Below, in pieces: positions 7,022 to 10,720 of a stretch of 10,720 nt of DNA. The notes beneath the pieces were generated by a model that was given only the letters and a program-made list of their open reading frames with translations, was not told the DNA's origin and searched no databases. Numbering within the stretch: the stretch's first letter is position 1; the number at the start of each line of letters is the position of its first letter. The stretch covers positions 1 to 10,720 of the forward strand of contig JAJDXU010000207.1 in assembly GCA_022823105.1 (NCBI GenBank), in the 5' to 3' direction. A program made the position numbers and the translations under genes. Source of the DNA: Dehalococcoidia bacterium (GTDB lineage Bacteria; Chloroflexota; Dehalococcoidia; Lucifugimonadales; UBA3495).

Positions 7022-9013
7022 ATGGCGTTGACGAAGTTGGACATCAAGACGCGGAAACCGTTTGCCGGCGGTGAATCCTTTGGCGCAGTGGGGCGGTACG
7101 AGCAGATCGACGGCGTGGCGCATTTTGCCGTTGATCCGGACCATTCCGATAACGCCGTGATCGCGGGTATCGGGCTTGCGCCCCGTAACGGGGACGGACT
7201 GGTGGAGTTTTCGGCGGATTTCCGGATCGTGAAACCGGTCGACAACGACCACGGGAACGGCCGGCTTCTGCTGGACGTGGTGAACCGGGGCAAGGAACTG
7301 GCGCTGAAGAACATCAACAGCGCGCCCGACGGACCGCCGAACGCCGACCCTCACCCGGGCAACGGGTTCATGATGCGGCACGGATACAGCCTGGTCTGGT
7401 GCGGGTGGCAGCATGATGTTCCCGGCACGCCGGGCCTTTTCCGCTGCAACGTGCCCAACGCGCGGAACGCCGACGGATCGCCGGTGTCCGGCAAGATCGT
7501 GGTGTCGTTCCAGCCGATAGCGCATACAGATACGCAGTTCCTGTCGGACCGGGAGCACCAACCCTATCCGACGAACCATCTGGAAAGCTGGGAATCGGTC
7601 CTGACGGTGCAGGACCATGAGGACGGGGCAGAAACGGTGATTCCGCGGGAGCGGTGGGCGTTTGCCCGCTTGGTTGACGGGCGACGGGTGCCGGATGCCT
7701 CTCACATCACTATGGACGGCGGGTTCGGGGCGGGCAAGGTTTACCGGGTGGTGTACGAGACATCGCACGCGCCGCTGGTGGGCCTGGGCCTGCTGGCGAC
7801 GCGGGACATCGCGGCGTGGCTGCGTTATGGCAAGTCTGACGGCGACGGCACGGCGAATCCGCTGGCCGGCGCGATCGGCCGGGCCTATGCGTACGGGCGG
7901 AGCCAGAGCGGGCGGTTTTTGCGGCAGATGCTCCATTTGGGACTGAACCGGGACGAGTCAGGGCTGGTGGTGTTCGACGGGATGCTGCCGAACGTGGCAG
8001 GCGGCAAGATGGGCGAGTTCAACGTGCGGTTCGGGCAGCCGTCGAGCCTGTCGAACCGGAGCGTGAACAACCTGCCGCCGTTTATGGATATCGACCCCGA
8101 CGGCGGCGATGGCATATTGGCTGAGGTGACTCGGCGGGGTTGCGCGCCCAGGGTGATCTACACCAACACGTCGTCGGAATACTGGGGCGGACACGGCGCG
8201 TTGGCGCACATGACGCCGGACGGCAAGTCGGACGTGGAGTTGCCGGACAACGTGCGCTCGTGGCTGTTCTGCGGGACGCAGCACGGTCCGGCGAACCTGC
8301 CGATTTCGGACACGAACCCCGACACCGGAGCGCGGGGGACGCAGGCGTTGAACTACGTGGACTACCGCCCGCTGATGCGGGCCGCGCTGTACCATCTGGA
8401 CCGATGGGTTACCCATGGCGAGGCCCCACCGGCCAATGGGTATCCCAATTATGCGGACGGGAGCGCGGTCAAGGCCGAGGATGTGGCGGAATGGTTCGGA
8501 TCGCTGCCGGGCGTGGAGTTCCCGACGCACCAGAAATTGATCCGGAAGCTGGACTTCGGGCTGGACCGGGCGGTTCCGAGCGTGGTTCCGCCGGCGGTGG
8601 GCGATGCGTATCCGATGGTGGTGTCGGCCGTGGACGCCGACGGGAATGAGGTCGGAGGAATACGGCTGCCGGCAATAGAAGTGCCGTTGGCGACGTATGC
8701 CGGCTGGAACGTGCGGCACGCCGACATCGGCGGCGCGGGTCAGACGCTGGCGCCGGGGGGCACGGTGGTGGGATGCGCGATTCCTTTCGCGGCGACGCGG
8801 GAAGAACGGTTGGCATCGGGAGATCCCCGGGCGTCGATCGAGGAGCGGTACGGGTCGCGGGAGGAATACGTCGCGCGGGTGCGGGCGTGTGCAGAATCGC
8901 TCGTGGAGTCGGGGTACGTGCTGGCGGAGGATGTGGACGTGCTGGCGGCGCAGGGCGGCGAGGTTTACGATGCCATCGTACGGACGCCGGCGGCGGTGGC
9001 GGCGGACGACTGA
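7022..9013 (+). CDS. Alpha/beta hydrolase domain protein (Abhydrolase_10 type)
   Basis: This 663-residue protein resembles the large alpha/beta hydrolase family often labelled Abhydrolase_10. The N-terminal beta-rich part has FAGGESFGAVGRYEQIDG (14-31) and the VVNRGKE signature near 86-92. The core holds YGRSQSGRFLRQ, a nucleophile-elbow-like motif with Ser294 and Ser296 as candidate nucleophiles, then VFDGMLPNVAGG (Asp319) and CGTQHG (His421). A hydrolytic role on an ester or amide is likely, but the substrate is unknown and I cannot assign the triad with certainty. No signal peptide is seen, so it is probably cytoplasmic. The ATG at 7022 has GGAG nine bases upstream (7009-7012). It starts 53 bases after the CHAT-STAND gene with no terminator visible between them, so the two may share a transcript. 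Length and composition match the flanking high-GC genes. Confidence 0.75.
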   Translation: MALTKLDIKTRKPFAGGESFGAVGRYEQIDGVAHFAVDPDHSDNAVIAGIGLAPRNGDGLVEFSADFRIVKPVDNDHGNGRLLLDVVNRGKELALKNINSAPDGPPNADPHPGNGFMMRHGYSLVWCGWQHDVPGTPGLFRCNVPNARNADGSPVSGKIVVSFQPIAHTDTQFLSDREHQPYPTNHLESWESVLTVQDHEDGAETVIPRERWAFARLVDGRRVPDASHITMDGGFGAGKVYRVVYETSHAPLVGLGLLATRDIAAWLRYGKSDGDGTANPLAGAIGRAYAYGRSQSGRFLRQMLHLGLNRDESGLVVFDGMLPNVAGGKMGEFNVRFGQPSSLSNRSVNNLPPFMDIDPDGGDGILAEVTRRGCAPRVIYTNTSSEYWGGHGALAHMTPDGKSDVELPDNVRSWLFCGTQHGPANLPISDTNPDTGARGTQALNYVDYRPLMRAALYHLDRWVTHGEAPPANGYPNYADGSAVKAEDVAEWFGSLPGVEFPTHQKLIRKLDFGLDRAVPSVVPPAVGDAYPMVVSAVDADGNEVGGIRLPAIEVPLATYAGWNVRHADIGGAGQTLAPGGTVVGCAIPFAATREERLASGDPRASIEERYGSREEYVARVRACAESLVESGYVLAEDVDVLAAQGGEVYDAIVRTPAAVAADD

Positions 9014-9096
9014 CACGTTCCTTGGTGCAAAAACGGGTACCATGGAGGACGATATTCAGTGCTGACCGGCGCTAGATTGGATTGACGGGAGTGAGT

Positions 9097-9681
9097 ATGT
9101 TCTTCTTTTTTGTCTTCGGACCCACGTATCGGTTGGGGCCGGAGCAGTTCAAGGAGCGTTGTCGGGAGTTGATTCAGGAAATCTCCCAACGGGACACGCC
9201 TGTCATCATCGTCGATGATAATGAGCCGGTGGTGGAATTGACGCGGTACGTCGAAATTTCTAATGTGGCCTATGGGGCTTTCAAAAATATAGACATCCTA
9301 GGAGACATTGAGGGGCCGATGCCGGTTGAATGGTACACGGAACCCGACATTCAAATGGATGACGATTGGGAATTCGGTGGGCCCATGCCGGCGTCCTGGT
9401 TCATTGCCCCGGACGACAACGTGCTTCCGGAGCCTCCAAAGCAGAGCAAAGTTGACGTGTCGGTTTTGCACCGTCACAAGTTGCTGACGCTGGACACCGA
9501 AGAATTCGCGTCCCAATTGGATGAAATTGTCGTCGCCGTCTCTCAAAGCCAAAACGGCAAGGTCATCATATTCGACGGCAAGGACCCAATTGTACAAATG
9601 ACTAGATATCAGCAAGCGCTCGGCCCCGATGGTAAACGTTCGGGACCGACGCTGAAGGAGAAACCATTTGGAATTAGTTGA
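9097..9681 (+). CDS. Putative antitoxin with two Phd-like halves
   Basis: This 194-residue protein lies just upstream of a VapC-type toxin and overlaps it, so an antitoxin role is inferred. Two segments resemble the Phd/YefM DNA-binding fold: helix-rich 18-32 followed by PVIIVDDNEPVVELTRY (35-51), and 137-153 followed by KVIIFDGKDPIVQMTRY (155-171). The two strands agree at 9 of 17 positions, 120 residues apart. Between them lies an acidic linker with a second duplication, GPMPVEWYTEPD (73-84) and GPMPASWFIAPD (95-106). A normal Phd antitoxin is about half this length and carries one such fold. The N-terminus is oddly hydrophobic (MFFFFVFG). The ATG at 9097 has GGAG 5 bases upstream; a TTG at 9082 is possible but less well placed. 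Codon use is AT-richer than in the neighbours. The Phd resemblance is by eye; the pairing with the toxin is the stronger evidence. Confidence 0.65.
   Translation: MFFFFVFGPTYRLGPEQFKERCRELIQEISQRDTPVIIVDDNEPVVELTRYVEISNVAYGAFKNIDILGDIEGPMPVEWYTEPDIQMDDDWEFGGPMPASWFIAPDDNVLPEPPKQSKVDVSVLHRHKLLTLDTEEFASQLDEIVVAVSQSQNGKVIIFDGKDPIVQMTRYQQALGPDGKRSGPTLKEKPFGIS
9655..9660 (+). promoter_or_regulatory. Ribosome binding site for the toxin's TTG start
   Basis: AAGGAG stands 7 bases before the TTG at 9668, inside the antitoxin's last codons. No ATG or GTG is available at a suitable place, and the family N-terminus (LVDTNALIWLL) begins right after this TTG. This decides the start of the toxin. Confidence 0.75.
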
Positions 9682-10072
9682 CACAAATGCGCTCATTTGG
9701 TTGCTTAAATCCAGCGCGGAGTTAGGACCACAATCAACACTGCTGATCGGAGACGCTCTAAATCGGGGTGAAGCTGCATTCTCAACCATTTCTATTTGGG
9801 AAATATCGATGCTGTTAGAAAAGCGACGGATTACCGTGAACGGCACAGTCGAGCAATGTAGGCGGCGTCTGTTGGCCATTGGATTCAAAGAAATACTCGT
9901 CAGCGGAACAATCGCCGCTCGCGCTGGCAGTTTACAAAATATGCACGGGGACCCTGCTGACCGGATCATCGTTGCTACGGCCATCGGGCGCCGACCACAT
10001 CGGCTCATCACCAGCGACCGCGCAATTCTCGATTGGCCGCAGCATCTTGACCGTTTTAACGCTCGCCGCTAA
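9668..10072 (+). CDS. vapC: PIN-domain ribonuclease toxin, VapC family
   Basis: This 134-residue PIN-domain protein is close to the usual length for type II toxin-antitoxin nucleases, which cut RNA with Mg2+ bound by an acidic cluster. The cluster is visible: Asp5 in ELVDTNALIWLL, Glu45 in STISIWEIS, Asp98 in HGDPADRIIVATA and Asp117 in ITSDRAILDW. All four expected acidic positions are present, so it should be active. It starts at TTG with a good AAGGAG site and overlaps the upstream antitoxin by 14 bases. That arrangement suits coupled translation with the antitoxin made first. Like its partner it is AT-richer than the flanking genes: two sampled 60-base lines in the pair hold 24 and 25 G+C, against 40 in one from the hydrolase. 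This suggests a module acquired separately. Confidence 0.9.
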   Translation: MELVDTNALIWLLKSSAELGPQSTLLIGDALNRGEAAFSTISIWEISMLLEKRRITVNGTVEQCRRRLLAIGFKEILVSGTIAARAGSLQNMHGDPADRIIVATAIGRRPHRLITSDRAILDWPQHLDRFNARR

Positions 10073-10097
10073 CTGGACATGAAAAGGAGCGATCATT

Positions 10098-10720
10098 ATG
10101 TCAGTTGGAACTTCGATACCGCTGCCCGCTTATACGCTGGATCCGGCGTTCATGGCGCGGACGGCTGAATCGCTGGGGTTTGAGTCGATCTGGTACGCAG
10201 AGCACCCGATTCTGCCGGTGCAGAGCGCGAGCCAGTTTCCGTCGGGCGGTGAGATCCCGTGGACGTACGCGCACTTTGCCGACCCGTACATCGCGTTGGC
10301 GCGGGCGTCGGGCGCGACCAGCACCATCAAGCTGGGGACGGGCATCACGCTGGTGCCGGAGCGCAATCCGCTGATGCTGGCCAAGGAGATTGCCACGCTG
10401 GACCGGATCAGCGGCGGGCGGTTCATGTTTGGCATCGGCGCGGGCTGGAACCGGGAGGAGACCGAGATCTTCGGCGGCGACTTCGACCACCGGTGGACGC
10501 AGACCCGGGAAGCGGTGGACGTGATGAAGACGCTGTGGACGCAGGACGAGGCTGAGTTCCACGGGACATACTACGATTTCCCGGCGGTGAAATGCAGCCC
10601 CAAACCCATCACGCAGCCGCACCCGCCGGTGATCCTGGGCGGGTTGGCCCGGCGGGTGCTGCATCGGGTGGCGACGTGGGGCGACGGTTGGCTGCCCAAC
10701 CGGATCACGCCGCAGGAGGT
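10098..10720 (+). CDS. Luciferase-like F420/FMN-dependent oxidoreductase, partial
   Basis: The first 207 residues of a luciferase-like (LLM class) oxidoreductase are present; the family usually runs to about 280-300, so the C-terminus is beyond the window. The enzymes use reduced FMN or coenzyme F420 in a TIM barrel. Landmarks are AESLGFESIWYAEHP, LGTGITLVPERNPLMLAKE, the ATLDRISGGRFMFGIGAGW segment, and KPITQPHPPVILGG followed by WGDGWLP. The KP-x-Q-x-PHPPV-x-x-GG pattern is typical of the F420-dependent TIGR03619-like group, but cofactor choice cannot be settled from this fragment. The ATG at 10098 has AAGGAG 8 bases upstream (10084-10089). It follows the toxin by 25 bases but has the high-GC codon style of the chromosome, so its closeness to the toxin-antitoxin pair is probably incidental. 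Confidence 0.9.
   Translation, partial: MSVGTSIPLPAYTLDPAFMARTAESLGFESIWYAEHPILPVQSASQFPSGGEIPWTYAHFADPYIALARASGATSTIKLGTGITLVPERNPLMLAKEIATLDRISGGRFMFGIGAGWNREETEIFGGDFDHRWTQTREAVDVMKTLWTQDEAEFHGTYYDFPAVKCSPKPITQPHPPVILGGLARRVLHRVATWGDGWLPNRITPQE

Noticed and set aside
7958..9043. A 361-codon minus-strand open frame opposite the hydrolase
   Set aside because: Its composition is Arg, His, Pro and Val rich with no motif, and the hydrolase on the plus strand has a clear nucleophile-type motif.
9034..9065. Short palindromes GGTACC, CCATGG and TCAGTGCTGA upstream of the antitoxin as an operator
   Set aside because: They are short and unrelated to one another. They could be chance, and I see no repeated operator half-sites.

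Overview
This is a gene-dense, mostly high-GC bacterial window. Typical coding lines hold roughly two thirds G+C. There are eight protein genes, two of them cut by the window edges. I see no rRNA, tRNA, CRISPR array or transposase. The mix of CitE-like lyases, a large alpha/beta hydrolase of the Abhydrolase_10 type, a luciferase-like F420/FMN oxidoreductase and a CHAT-STAND-TPR protein would suit an uncultured Chloroflexota lineage such as SAR202/Dehalococcoidia. That placement rests on gene content alone and is a low-confidence inference.

Left third (1-2757, minus strand): three adjacent paralogues of the HpcH/HpaI (CitE-like) lyase/aldolase superfamily, transcribed leftwards. The first two genes are 11 bases apart. 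The second and third are separated by 72 bases holding a dispersed palindromic repeat. Only the middle paralogue keeps every family active-site residue I checked; the other two have substitutions at different positions. A plausible minus-strand promoter with direct repeats lies at 2867-2901, in a 449-base divergent intergenic region.

Middle (3207-9013, plus strand): a 1253-residue signalling-type protein with a CHAT caspase-like domain, a STAND NTPase, a probable winged helix and seven exactly 40-residue TPR units. The CHAT domain has lost both catalytic positions, with Ala and Gly where His and Cys are expected. It is followed after 53 bases by a 663-residue alpha/beta hydrolase.

Right (9097-10072, plus strand): a toxin-antitoxin pair of visibly lower GC. 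The antitoxin looks like two Phd-like halves in one chain, joined by a linker with a duplicated GPMPxxW motif. The VapC-type PIN toxin starts at TTG, overlapping the antitoxin end by 14 bases. The window ends inside a luciferase-like oxidoreductase gene (10098 onward), which returns to the high-GC style.

The best candidates for something undescribed are the pseudo-protease CHAT-STAND protein, the double-Phd antitoxin and the trio of CitE-like paralogues with differing active sites.
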